Origin: Chloroflexota bacterium
Lineage (GTDB): Bacteria; Chloroflexota; Dehalococcoidia; DSTF01; RBG-16-68-14
Assembly (NCBI GenBank): GCA_022562155.1
Contig: JADFPV010000028.1
Coordinates: forward strand, 1-34,368
Reading direction: 5' to 3'
DNA: 34,368 bases
The position numbers were made by a program, and so were the translations under genes. The notes beneath the pieces were generated by a model. The model saw only the letters and a list, made by a program, of their open reading frames with translations. It was not told the origin of the DNA and did no database searches. Below, piece after piece: positions 17,699 to 24,608 of the stretch (position 1 is its first letter; every line of letters starts with the position of its first letter).

Positions 17699-18439
17699 CT
17701 ACGTAGCCAACCGCTGGATCGAGAACCCCACGCCCGAAAGCGCCGTCGCCATCAGCAGCGCGATGACGATCCGACGGAAGATCGCCGCATCGATTCTCGA
17801 TGCCAGCCAGTTCCCGGACGTGTTGCCGATGAGAACCGCCGGCAGCCCGACGAGCGCCAGCAGCACCGCATCGCGCGTAACGACTCCTGCGATGAAAAAG
17901 ATCACCACTGTGACAATGCTGCCGGCCAGGAGGTACAGCGCCATCACGCCGCGGAACTCGTCGCGCTCGTGGCCCCGTCCCACCAGATAGCTGACGATCG
18001 GCGGGCCGGACATGCTCGTGCTCGTCGCAAGCACACCGGAGAGCGCGCCGACGCCAAGCTCGGTCCGCAGACCGCGCGCCGTGATGCGCATCCCCGCCGC
18101 CAGCGCGCCGGCCATCGTCACCGCGGCCAGCCCCACGACGAGACGCAGGCCATCCTCCGGCACACGCAGCAGCACCAGCAAGCCGACCGGCATCCCGAGC
18201 CAGCTCCCCACCATCAGCGTGCCGACAGTCCGCCAATGGACATCGGACCAGACGCGGAACGCCAGCAGCACCTCCGACGCCAGCGCCAGCAGCGAGACGA
18301 CCACAACCGTGTCCTTCACGTCGAGCACCAGCACCAGGAACGGCACCGAGATCAGCGCGAACCCGAACGCCGTCACCCCCTGCGCCAGGCTTGCTAGCAG
18401 CGCAACGCCGATCACCACAGACGCGGTCTCAACAGCCAT
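17699..18439 (-). CDS. TauE/SafE family (DUF81) membrane transporter
   Basis: This integral membrane protein of 246 residues has about seven to eight hydrophobic helices. The opening VVIGVALLASLAQGVTAFGFALISVPFL carries the family's QGxxGFG-like motif. In the second half, LGVGALSGVLATSTSMSGPPIVSYL has the conserved SGPP repeat of the motif. The family exports sulfite, sulfonates or related organic acids; the substrate here is unknown. It converges on the truncated cyclase. No strong Shine-Dalgarno lies before the ATG at 18439. Two hairpin elements flank it. Confidence 0.85.
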   Translation of the reverse strand: MAVETASVVIGVALLASLAQGVTAFGFALISVPFLVLVLDVKDTVVVVSLLALASEVLLAFRVWSDVHWRTVGTLMVGSWLGMPVGLLVLLRVPEDGLRLVVGLAAVTMAGALAAGMRITARGLRTELGVGALSGVLATSTSMSGPPIVSYLVGRGHERDEFRGVMALYLLAGSIVTVVIFFIAGVVTRDAVLLALVGLPAVLIGNTSGNWLASRIDAAIFRRIVIALLMATALSGVGFSIQRLAT

Positions 18440-18491
18440 GCACGTGAGTATGGAGGAACGTAAGGAGATGGGCTATGGGGCCGTTCAGCGT

Positions 18492-18555
18492 GCAGTTGCG
18501 CAGCAACTGCCAAGCCCGTCGCAGACGGGCCGTCAGCCGCCCGTCGAAGATGGGC
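18492..18555. repeat. Three tandem hairpins with GNA triloops
   Basis: GCAGTTGC-GCA-GCAACTGC, then CAA, GCCCGTC-GCA-GACGGGC, then GCCCGTC-GAA-GATGGGC with one G-T wobble. They lie upstream of the exporter and of the small membrane protein gene, between divergent genes, so they are not simply terminators. Confidence 0.8.
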
Positions 18556-18611
18556 CGGGATCCCCACAGGGGAACAAAACCTGCCCGCCTTTCGTCTGAA
18601 TATAGAACGGG

Positions 18612-18617
18612 TACAAT
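18612..18617 (+). promoter_or_regulatory. Candidate -10 for the small membrane protein
   Basis: TACAAT (five of six to TATAAT) lies about 35 bases before the ATG at 18653. No good -35 is seen at the usual spacing. Confidence 0.3.
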
Positions 18618-18652
18618 GCAACCGCGTCCACAAGCACAAGATGGAGGCCCTC

Positions 18653-18886
18653 ATGGAGTGGGATTTAATCGTATGGATACTACTGGTCGTGTTCGGCGCC
18701 GCCTCGATTGTCGGCGGCATCGTCACCTATCGAGGCAGCAAGAGCACCGGTGGTCGGGCGGCCGGCGCGGCCTTAGCTGCCGCCGGGATCGCCATGTGGG
18801 CCATCGTTCTCGTCACAGTGCCCGTGTCTAGCTCGAGCGGCGACACGCCCTCCCCGATTATCGCGGGTGAGGTACTCGCCGACTAG
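18653..18886 (+). CDS. Small two-helix membrane protein, unknown function
   Basis: The ATG at 18653 is chosen because GGAGG sits five bases upstream; the ORF-track ATG at 18641 would start before it. The 77-residue product has two hydrophobic segments, LIVWILLVVFGAASIVGGIVTY and GAALAAAGIAMWAIVLVTV, joined by a short polar loop (RGSKSTGGR). It ends in a polar tail. I do not recognise a family. It ends three bases before the convergent VOC gene. Confidence 0.65.
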   Translation: MEWDLIVWILLVVFGAASIVGGIVTYRGSKSTGGRAAGAALAAAGIAMWAIVLVTVPVSSSSGDTPSPIIAGEVLAD

Positions 18887-18889
18887 ACA

Positions 18890-19300
18890 CTACTCGCCCA
18901 ACCTCACCGCAGGTCCACCGTACACACTACTCTTCTGTTGCCACTGAAAGAGTTCAATTACGTTACCAGAGGGGTCTTCGCAGAGAATCTGCTTGCGCCC
19001 CTGCTGATTCACAATTTCGTTCTTGAAGTGGACGCCGTCGTCCTTGAGCTTCGAGACATAGGATTCCAGATCGTCGACAACCAGGACAAATCTGGACCAG
19101 CCTCCCGGACTGGGTATAGCGCCATCAGACATCGGCCTCGCCGCCGACGCGTTTGGCCCCGCAAGCCATAGCGTCAAATCGTCACGTACCACCATCGCAA
19201 ACGCAGTGCCGTACTGCTGTTCGACTTCAAAGCCAAGCTTTGAGACATAGAAGGCAACCGCCTCTGACACGTCATCCACGATGTATCTAACTTGTGCCAT
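18890..19300 (-). CDS. VOC (glyoxalase/bleomycin resistance fold) family protein
   Basis: One VOC module of 136 residues has two beta-alpha-beta halves: VRYIVDDVSEAVAFYVSKLGFEVEQ, then RFVLVVDDLESYVSKLKDDGVHF. The C-terminal signature EDPSGNVIELFQW carries the metal-ligand Glu typical of the fold. The family includes glyoxalases, dioxygenases and drug-binding proteins, so the exact reaction is unknown. The ATG follows AAAGGAG at good spacing. The next gene upstream on the same strand is the Nudix-like gene, 59 bases away. Confidence 0.85.
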   Translation of the reverse strand: MAQVRYIVDDVSEAVAFYVSKLGFEVEQQYGTAFAMVVRDDLTLWLAGPNASAARPMSDGAIPSPGGWSRFVLVVDDLESYVSKLKDDGVHFKNEIVNQQGRKQILCEDPSGNVIELFQWQQKSSVYGGPAVRLGE

Positions 19301-19359
19301 GTTTCGCTCCTTTAGTGCGCGTATCCGAGATCTAGCATCCCCATAGCCTGGCCTTCCCG

Positions 19360-19884
19360 CTACGTATTCCGGCGACGACGCAGCTCGGCAATCGCGTCCT
19401 GGCTAGAGGTCGAAGCCATCGCGGGAAGCGTACCAATCGGGAACCAGCGGACCTCGTCGATCAAGTCTGCGGGCCGCGGCTCGCCAGCCCGCAAACTACA
19501 CAGATAGACGAGCGTGACGATGGCCATTCCCCGAAACACACCTTCATAGGCGCCAAGCAGTTCTCCCACCTCAACCTCGATGTCCATCTCGCGACGGCAT
19601 TCCCGTCGCAGCGCGGGTTCGATCATGTCCGTAGCGTTGAGGAAGTTGCCCGGTAGGTCCCACCCACTCCCGTCCGACTGCCTGCCAAGCAGCACCTCGG
19701 AGTCGCGCCCGCTTCCTCGCGTTATCAGGGCATCGACGCAGGGCTTGCGATTCTGCCACACGACGAATCCGCAGCTGTCGCAAGTGGGGTGCTCGAGGCG
19801 AGCATCCCCGGCGGGGCGAAGCGCTAGCTTGCCGGCACATCGAGGGCAGTAGCGAAGCTCAGCTACTTGTGGATCGTTACTCAC
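19360..19884 (-). CDS. Zinc-ribbon Nudix-like hydrolase with degenerate Nudix box
   Basis: The GTG start at 19884 gives 174 residues. A zinc ribbon opens the protein (C13PRC16...C35DSC38). A Nudix domain follows: VLLGRQSDGSGWDLPGNFLNATDMIEPALRRECRREMDIEVEVGELLGAYEG. Against the consensus GX5EX7REUXEEXGU, the Gly is Asn, the first Glu is Asp, the first Glu of EE is Arg and the second Gly is Asp. RE and the last Glu remain. The layout resembles NADH pyrophosphatase-like and ADP-sugar Nudix proteins. The changed metal ligands make weak or altered hydrolysis likely, or a binding role. Proteins with this ribbon and altered box occur in Chloroflexota. Confidence 0.82.
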   Translation of the reverse strand: MSNDPQVAELRYCPRCAGKLALRPAGDARLEHPTCDSCGFVVWQNRKPCVDALITRGSGRDSEVLLGRQSDGSGWDLPGNFLNATDMIEPALRRECRREMDIEVEVGELLGAYEGVFRGMAIVTLVYLCSLRAGEPRPADLIDEVRWFPIGTLPAMASTSSQDAIAELRRRRNT

Positions 19885-19956
19885 GGCTGGCTCACCAGGC
19901 TAAACGTAGCACAGCCCTAGCCAGCGGATTCGCCCTGATCGCGGTCCACGCCATGT

Positions 19957-19979
19957 AGGGGCGGCGCTTGCCCCGCCCT
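19957..19979. repeat. GTAGGGGCGG...CCCCGCCC dispersed hairpin
   Basis: AGGGGCGG is followed by an imperfect complement, CCGCCCT, after a short loop. It is the same repeat type as at 17662, within the gap between the Nudix-like and lipoprotein genes. Confidence 0.5.
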
Positions 19980-20008
19980 CGCCAGCACACGCGGCCAGCG
20001 GCAGGCCA

Positions 20009-20045
20009 GCAGATTCGCGGAATCTGCCAAGCCGTGGTAGACGGG
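20009..20045. repeat. Hairpin element, GCAGATTC type
   Basis: GCAGATTC-GCG-GAATCTGC is a perfect 8-bp stem, followed by CAAGCC and a weak second hairpin up to GACGGGCC. The order AGCAG-stem-CTGC-CAAGCC matches the elements at 18492 and 21332, though the stem sequence differs. It lies just after the lipoprotein gene. Confidence 0.65.
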
Positions 20046-20048
20046 CCG

Positions 20049-20699
20049 TTACTGGAAGACCGGATCGACCCACACCAGCAGCACGCCGCCGCCCTGGGGA
20101 GCGTCTGCCAGCGCCACGCCGACCGCGTCGCCCTCGGCGAGCGACGCCAGTTCGACGCCGTAGCCGGTGCCGGGCACTGGCTGTGCCTCGATCGTCCCGC
20201 CGTCGTCCGTCGTGAAGGTGACAGAGTTCGTCGACGCCTCCTGGAAGCGCATGAGTATCTGTACGTTGGGCGCCCAGACCACCACATCGCCGCCTAGGTC
20301 GGTGCGCACCTCATAGACCGCGTCGCCCAGCGCGAGTTCAATCCGATATCCCTCGACGAGCGCCTCCGTGCAGGCCTGCCCGGCGCGCCCGACCTCCAGG
20401 CAGCCGTTAGACCACGTCACCGCCTCGACCGACGTCACCGTGATCGCCGCAGCATCGCCAACAGGCCCGAGCCACGTCGCGAGCGCATCGATCGCAGCGT
20501 TGGTTGCCGCTCCGAGACCGGGCGTTGGAGTCGACGCCGCAGCCAGAGGCGTTGGCGTGTCGCCCGCAACCCCCGTCGCGATAGGCGGCGAAGTCTCCGT
20601 CGGTGTCAGTACACCCGGCCCATCGTCACCGTTGCCGCCACAGGCTGCTACGAGAAGGCCAACGCCCAGCATCAATACAACGGCCGTATTAAGTCTCAT
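20049..20699 (-). CDS. Lipoprotein with a short WSNGCL..C..GYRIEL domain
   Basis: A type II signal peptide is clear: hydrophobic NTAVVLMLGVGLLVAAC with lipobox VAAC. A Thr/Pro/Ala-rich linker (TPTETSPPIA..., STPTPG) follows, then a folded domain of about 130 residues. It contains VTSVEAVTWSNGCLEVGRAGQACTEALVEGYRIELALGDAVYEVRTDLGG, a pattern I recognise from many Chloroflexota lipoproteins of unknown role. The ATG at 20699 is preferred over 20705 because GGGGAG stands at normal distance from it. The product should be anchored outside the cytoplasmic membrane. It is monocistronic, between two hairpin elements. Confidence 0.8.
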   Translation of the reverse strand: MRLNTAVVLMLGVGLLVAACGGNGDDGPGVLTPTETSPPIATGVAGDTPTPLAAASTPTPGLGAATNAAIDALATWLGPVGDAAAITVTSVEAVTWSNGCLEVGRAGQACTEALVEGYRIELALGDAVYEVRTDLGGDVVVWAPNVQILMRFQEASTNSVTFTTDDGGTIEAQPVPGTGYGVELASLAEGDAVGVALADAPQGGGVLLVWVDPVFQ

Positions 20700-20746
20700 G
20701 GGCATCTTCTCCCCTTGCTAATTGGCTACTGGGCCGACAGTTGCCC

Positions 20747-20790
20747 GCAGTCGCCGTAGGCGACCTGCCAAGCTCAGCGAAAGGAGCCGT
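20747..20790. repeat. Hairpin element, GTCGCC-GTA-GGCGAC type
   Basis: CAGTCGCC-GTA-GGCGACCTG pairs with one bulge. It is followed by CCAAGCTCAGC and GGAGCCGTGGTCGGA, the same tail as in the element at 21332. It lies upstream of the lipoprotein gene. Confidence 0.65.
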
Positions 20791-20848
20791 GGTCGGAGTT
20801 TAGCAGGCCGGCCGGCCCTCGTTCGCTGCGCTCAAGCGCTCAGCCCTA

Positions 20849-21280
20849 CTACGTAGCAAACTGGCCCCAGGTCACCGTCCGTTCGACGGATATCTTGATC
20901 ACAGGCCGGCCTTCCAGAGGCAGCTCCTCGTACTGCTCATACTTTTCCTCGAGTAGGCCGATTGCCCGCTGATACTCAGCTCCTTGTTTGATCAGTTCCG
21001 CGCTTCCCCGGAGTTGGATGTAGCCCAAACGTTGCCAGTCTTCGTCGTAGTGATCGACAAGCACCTGCACATGGGGGTTGGCTTCGATGCTGCGCACACG
21101 TCGCAGCCGCTCAGGCGGCACCGATTTCGGTTTCGAATCGATGGGCGTGTACAGAATCCCCTGGTCATACACAAACACGATCGGCACGATGTGGGGCCGC
21201 CCTTGCTCGTCGACCGTCCCCAGCCGAGCGACCCGCTGCTCGCTCAAGAACCGTCTCGTCGACAAGGCTAGTTCTGCCAT
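20849..21280 (-). CDS. PPOX-class F420-dependent oxidoreductase (Rv0121-like)
   Basis: This is a split-barrel flavin/F420-binding protein of about 143 residues. It opens with FLSEQRVARLGTVDEQGRPHIVPIVFVYDQGILYTPIDSKPKSV, the classic PPOX start. VRSIEANPHVQVLVDHYDEDWQRLGYIQLRGSAEL follows, and the C-terminus is PVIKISVERTVTWGQFAT. The match to the F420-dependent Rv0121/TIGR03668-like branch is from memory of these motifs. The ATG at 21280 is used instead of the ORF-track start at 21388, whose 36 extra residues are read through a hairpin repeat. The expected reaction is F420-linked reduction of an unknown substrate. Confidence 0.85.
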   Translation of the reverse strand: MAELALSTRRFLSEQRVARLGTVDEQGRPHIVPIVFVYDQGILYTPIDSKPKSVPPERLRRVRSIEANPHVQVLVDHYDEDWQRLGYIQLRGSAELIKQGAEYQRAIGLLEEKYEQYEELPLEGRPVIKISVERTVTWGQFAT

Positions 21281-21331
21281 ATGACCCAGGTTAGACCATC
21301 TGGCAACTTCACCGCAGCCGGGCCGCGGCCA

Positions 21332-21370
21332 GCAGTTGCGGAGCAACTGCCAAGCCCGCCGAAGGCGGGC
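21332..21370. repeat. Two tandem hairpins with GNA triloops
   Basis: GCAGTTGC-GGA-GCAACTGC, CAA, then GCCCGCC-GAA-GGCGGGC, followed by CGTGGTCGGA. It lies upstream of the PPOX gene and downstream of the 51-residue membrane protein gene. Confidence 0.82.
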
Positions 21371-21394
21371 CGTGGTCGGAATGTACACCTTCAG

Positions 21395-21550
21395 CTAGCG
21401 AACAAACAAGAGCAGCGCGATCCCTCCCGCAAGCGCCACACATGCGAACGCCAAAAACACCACGGCATCATCGGGCGGATAGTGGACGCTTGCGGCGAGA
21501 AGGAAGAACAGAGACACCACGAATAGGACAATTGCGAACGCAACGATCAT
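21395..21550 (-). CDS. 51-residue two-helix membrane protein
   Basis: The ATG at 21550 follows GGAGGAGGTGGCGAGC, one of the strongest ribosome sites here. It excludes the 20 extra residues in the ORF track, which run through a repeat. The sequence is almost entirely two hydrophobic helices: MIVAFAIVLFVVSLFFLLAASV and VVFLAFACVALAGGIALLLFV, with HYPPDD between. I do not recognise a family. Hairpin repeats stand on both sides. Confidence 0.65.
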   Translation of the reverse strand: MIVAFAIVLFVVSLFFLLAASVHYPPDDAVVFLAFACVALAGGIALLLFVR

Positions 21551-21578
21551 GCTCGCCACCTCCTCCGTGGTCCGGCCA

Positions 21579-21636
21579 GCAGTTGCGCAGCAACTGCAAA
21601 GCTGAGCCAAGCTCAGCCGCTGACCCGCAGGTCAGC
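21579..21636. repeat. Three tandem hairpins
   Basis: GCAGTTGC-GCA-GCAACTGC, then AAA, GCTGAGC-CAA-GCTCAGC, then GCTGACC-CGCA-GGTCAGC. It lies between the end of the NO VEIN-like gene and the start of the 51-residue gene. Confidence 0.82.
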
Positions 21637-21683
21637 CGGAGTCTAGCACGCTGTGCTTACGGGAGTGGCCCTGCCAGGTTTTG

Positions 21684-22637
21684 CTAGCTTGGGTCGACGC
21701 CCCTGGTTACTTTGTAGTTTGTCGGGGTCATTTTCCAGCCGTCTTTTTTCAGCTCTGAGGCTAGGTCGACAATGCTCCTGGGGTAGTTGGCTGCTCTAGG
21801 TGCTGCGTACTCAACTTCCGTGTCGACCTCAAGGTTGATGTCGCCCCAGAATTGCAGTTCGTACTCTTTGCCGAACTCCAAAGCCTTCTTCCACTCGTGC
21901 GCACTGAGGTAAAAGACCGTTTCGCTGCCTCTGTGACCCTTGACCTCGATTCGGCGCACCGGTTTCGTTGAGGTGTCTTCAATGTCGTAACCAAACGCAT
22001 CGGAGATTCTGGACACCCACGCGATTGCGCTCGGATTCGCAGTGAGGCTCCGCTCTAAGCTGTAGCTGTAAAGCTCTGCGCGCTCTCCTATCGTCTTGCG
22101 CTCGACAAGATAGTCTTGGGGGCTCGCTTCCTCCGGCAGCAGTGCCTTGATGCTCGCTAGTTCCTCAACGAGGAAGGCGGGAACCAAGATCTCAGGGGCT
22201 ACCTCTACCTCGGTCCACCATTCGAGTATGCCCACCAGCTGAGGCGCTTCTCGTCGGCCATATGCCTTCGAAACGATAAGCTCCTGATTGTTGTTAATCG
22301 AGCCACTCTCGAGTAGTCTGCGCGCCTGGTGATGGAAATAGCCACCGCGTATGAGCGTTAGGCCCATGGGCTTCATGTCCCCTTTGGCGCAAGATCCTGC
22401 CAGGTTCCTGCCAGCCTTCGTAAGGGCGACAGACTGGCCCTTGATGTCAGCCAGCTGAGTTTCGACAAGTAGGCTGACAACCTCAACGATCTCGTCGAGC
22501 GACCCCCCGGCTTTTCTACGAATCGATCTCCTTGCTTCAGGCTCCTGCCAACGCTCGGACTTCTGAGCGAGCACAACGAGCGCAGTTGCCGCCTTTCTGA
22601 GTCGGGCTCTCGTAAGCCACTCCGCTTCGAATGGCAT
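21684..22637 (-). CDS. NO VEIN/DUF3883 nuclease-like protein of a putative defence operon
   Basis: Residues ~1-170 are helical, perhaps with winged helices (GSLDEIVEVVSLLVETQLADIKGQSVALT). From about residue 183 a NO VEIN/DUF3883-type domain follows: GERAELYSYSLERSLTANPSAIAWVSRISDAFGYDIEDTS, then RRIEVKG, LSAHEWKKALEFGKEYELQFW. The order E185/E188, D218, E231-V-K233 fits the PD-(D/E)XK nuclease core of this family, which recurs in restriction and defence proteins. Its ATG lies five bases after the helicase stop, so the two are very likely co-translated. I infer it is the DNA-cutting or DNA-recognising subunit. No biochemical activity is established by sequence alone. Confidence 0.8.
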   Translation of the reverse strand: MPFEAEWLTRARLRKAATALVVLAQKSERWQEPEARRSIRRKAGGSLDEIVEVVSLLVETQLADIKGQSVALTKAGRNLAGSCAKGDMKPMGLTLIRGGYFHHQARRLLESGSINNNQELIVSKAYGRREAPQLVGILEWWTEVEVAPEILVPAFLVEELASIKALLPEEASPQDYLVERKTIGERAELYSYSLERSLTANPSAIAWVSRISDAFGYDIEDTSTKPVRRIEVKGHRGSETVFYLSAHEWKKALEFGKEYELQFWGDINLEVDTEVEYAAPRAANYPRSIVDLASELKKDGWKMTPTNYKVTRGVDPS

Positions 22638-22642
22638 CCGGT

Positions 22643-24595
22643 CTAAGGGTCCTCGCCTAATAGGAACCGCAACAATGTCTTCAAGTCTTCTTCATCTCCT
22701 TCGGCTGCCACTAGTGGGTCCTCAGGCTGTCCCACCGGCTGGAGTTCGGCACCCTCTAGCAGGTCCAACATCCGCGCCTCTTTTTGTTGGAGCGACATGT
22801 CGACCAGTTCATCGATCGTGGGTCGGCCATCATGCTCAGCAATGAGAATGTGTATCTCAACCTGGGCATCCGGCGGAAGGCCCAGGCGATGTACCCGATC
22901 GATCGATTGAAGAAAGAGGGCTGCGTCGTAAGTTCTATCTAGATATATGGCCGTATGGCATGTCGTGTGAAGCGAGATCGACTCAGAGCATGATGCTGGA
23001 TTCGCAACGAGGACTGCTGCTCCAGGTAAAGTCAAGAAGCGCTCTATCAAGGTCTCCCGAGTGTCAGTAAGGGCGGCTTCGAACTTGCTGGTCTCTTTGT
23101 CATCGCTAGGGTCATCACCGACCTTTACTCGACCGTCTATCTGAAAACAGGGAACACCCAGTTCAGAGCGGACCAGCTTCGTGAACTGGTCGAGGTTCGT
23201 TAGGAAGTTGCTCCACACCACGACCTTGCGGTTGTCCTCGACTTTCGACCTGACCAGCTCCAGGCCAGCCTGGGACTTAGAAGGAACTTCGTCCCGGCCG
23301 AAAGTAGCTAGGCGTTCCATCAAAGTGCGACTCTCTGATGTAAATTCCGGAACCCCGTAGTGCTGGTCGTTATGGTTGAGCAGGTCCGGGTTCGTTGCAG
23401 CCTGAATTAGTCGAATTAGACGGCCTCGTCGCAATGCCTCCAACTTCTCTCGATACGCTGACGCGCCCTCAACCTTCTTGCGAAAGTTGCTCTCTATCAG
23501 CTCATAGATTTCCGCCTCGGTTCCCTGGAGCTGGACGGGATGACGGAACGTCTCATAAGGTTGGAGGCCTAGTGCTTCTTTCGGCGTACGCGAAACGAAT
23601 GGAAGCACGTCGCCAAGGAGTGAATCAAAGTCTCGGGAAACGCGGACAGCGAAGTCATCCGGCGGGCCGGTGAGTTCCCGGTCAGGCCAAAGGATGTTCA
23701 ACTGGCTGTACAAATCGCGGCCACCTTGGGGCATCGGCGTCCCTGACAAGATCATTCTTACCCTGGCCGAACGAGCTATCTCCATTAGTGCCGGTGCCCA
23801 GAATCCTCCTCTGAATCGCTTCACTCGATGGGATTCGTCGACCACCAGCATGACCCTAAGCCGCTGACACATTTCGATTAGTTCAGCTCGGTCCGTGGCC
23901 GCGGTCGCATAACCAAGGAGTATCAGATCCCCAGCCTTGGTCTCGGAATACGCTCGTGTGCGGTGGTCACGGTCGCCACGAATACGTCGAACGCGCAGCT
24001 TGTCTCGTAGGGCTGCCGCCGCTTCCTTCTCCCACGGGCGAAAGGAGGACAGTGGTCCAACAACAACTATCGCATCGATGGTGTCTGATGCGAGGTGAAC
24101 TGCTGCGACGGATAGAGCTGTAGCCGTTTTGCCAGAACCAGGGACAGAAAAGTTCGCCGCGTTTACCACTGTGAGTGCGTGGGCCAAGCCAGAGAGCTGA
24201 TACTCCTTGAGTTCTCGTTCAGCTTCATTCCACCCAAAGTCACGCAGTTGGCTGCTGACGTCTTCAGGATTGATTGTCTGATTTCCCTCGCGGAGGGCGA
24301 CTGCCCGCTCCCTGGATCGTGTGAAGCTCTTTCGGCGCTCTAGTGCTCGTCCTACTAGTTCATTGACCCGCTCGTCGTTATGTGCCTTCCACCCCTGGCG
24401 CTCAAGGAACGTGCTTATCTGAACTACGATCTGTGACGTGCTCCGCCCCCGCCGCGGGCAGATCCACCCATCTTCAGTTTGGACGCCACCAAGAATCGTC
24501 CGGAAGAACATCCTGGCTCGGCGGTTCTGAAGAAGGTCTGGCGCTATTACGACAACGTTATCGCCGTCGACCCTTAGTTCAACATCTGGATCCAT
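22643..24595 (-). CDS. SNF2-like superfamily 2 helicase of a putative defence operon
   Basis: An N-terminal region of about 125 residues is followed by the entry motif LKEYQ (129-133). The Walker A motif NFSVPGSGKTAT has K156 and motif II is VVDESHR (D253/E254). Further motifs are ILSGTPMPQGGRDLYSQL (motif III), KVVVWSNFLTNLDQF and YDAALFLQSIDRVHRLG (motif VI). The Q-motif-to-VI order and the SGTP-QIDR-type spacing are those of SNF2-like translocases, which move along DNA without unwinding it. The ATG at 24595 lies 13 bases after the ParB-like gene. In this setting it probably drives translocation or scanning for the nuclease-like partner. Confidence 0.88.
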   Translation of the reverse strand: MDPDVELRVDGDNVVVIAPDLLQNRRARMFFRTILGGVQTEDGWICPRRGRSTSQIVVQISTFLERQGWKAHNDERVNELVGRALERRKSFTRSRERAVALREGNQTINPEDVSSQLRDFGWNEAERELKEYQLSGLAHALTVVNAANFSVPGSGKTATALSVAAVHLASDTIDAIVVVGPLSSFRPWEKEAAAALRDKLRVRRIRGDRDHRTRAYSETKAGDLILLGYATAATDRAELIEMCQRLRVMLVVDESHRVKRFRGGFWAPALMEIARSARVRMILSGTPMPQGGRDLYSQLNILWPDRELTGPPDDFAVRVSRDFDSLLGDVLPFVSRTPKEALGLQPYETFRHPVQLQGTEAEIYELIESNFRKKVEGASAYREKLEALRRGRLIRLIQAATNPDLLNHNDQHYGVPEFTSESRTLMERLATFGRDEVPSKSQAGLELVRSKVEDNRKVVVWSNFLTNLDQFTKLVRSELGVPCFQIDGRVKVGDDPSDDKETSKFEAALTDTRETLIERFLTLPGAAVLVANPASCSESISLHTTCHTAIYLDRTYDAALFLQSIDRVHRLGLPPDAQVEIHILIAEHDGRPTIDELVDMSLQQKEARMLDLLEGAELQPVGQPEDPLVAAEGDEEDLKTLLRFLLGEDP

Positions 24596-24608
24596 GTCAC
24601 TTGAGGCG

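Noticed and set aside
17669-18397. 242-residue plus-strand ORF rich in His/Arg/Gln
   Set aside because: Antisense of the TauE/SafE transporter, whose helices and family motifs are clear.
18492-21636. CRISPR array
   Set aside because: The repeated hairpins are irregularly spaced, differ in sequence and are separated by genes; there are no regular spacers or Cas genes.
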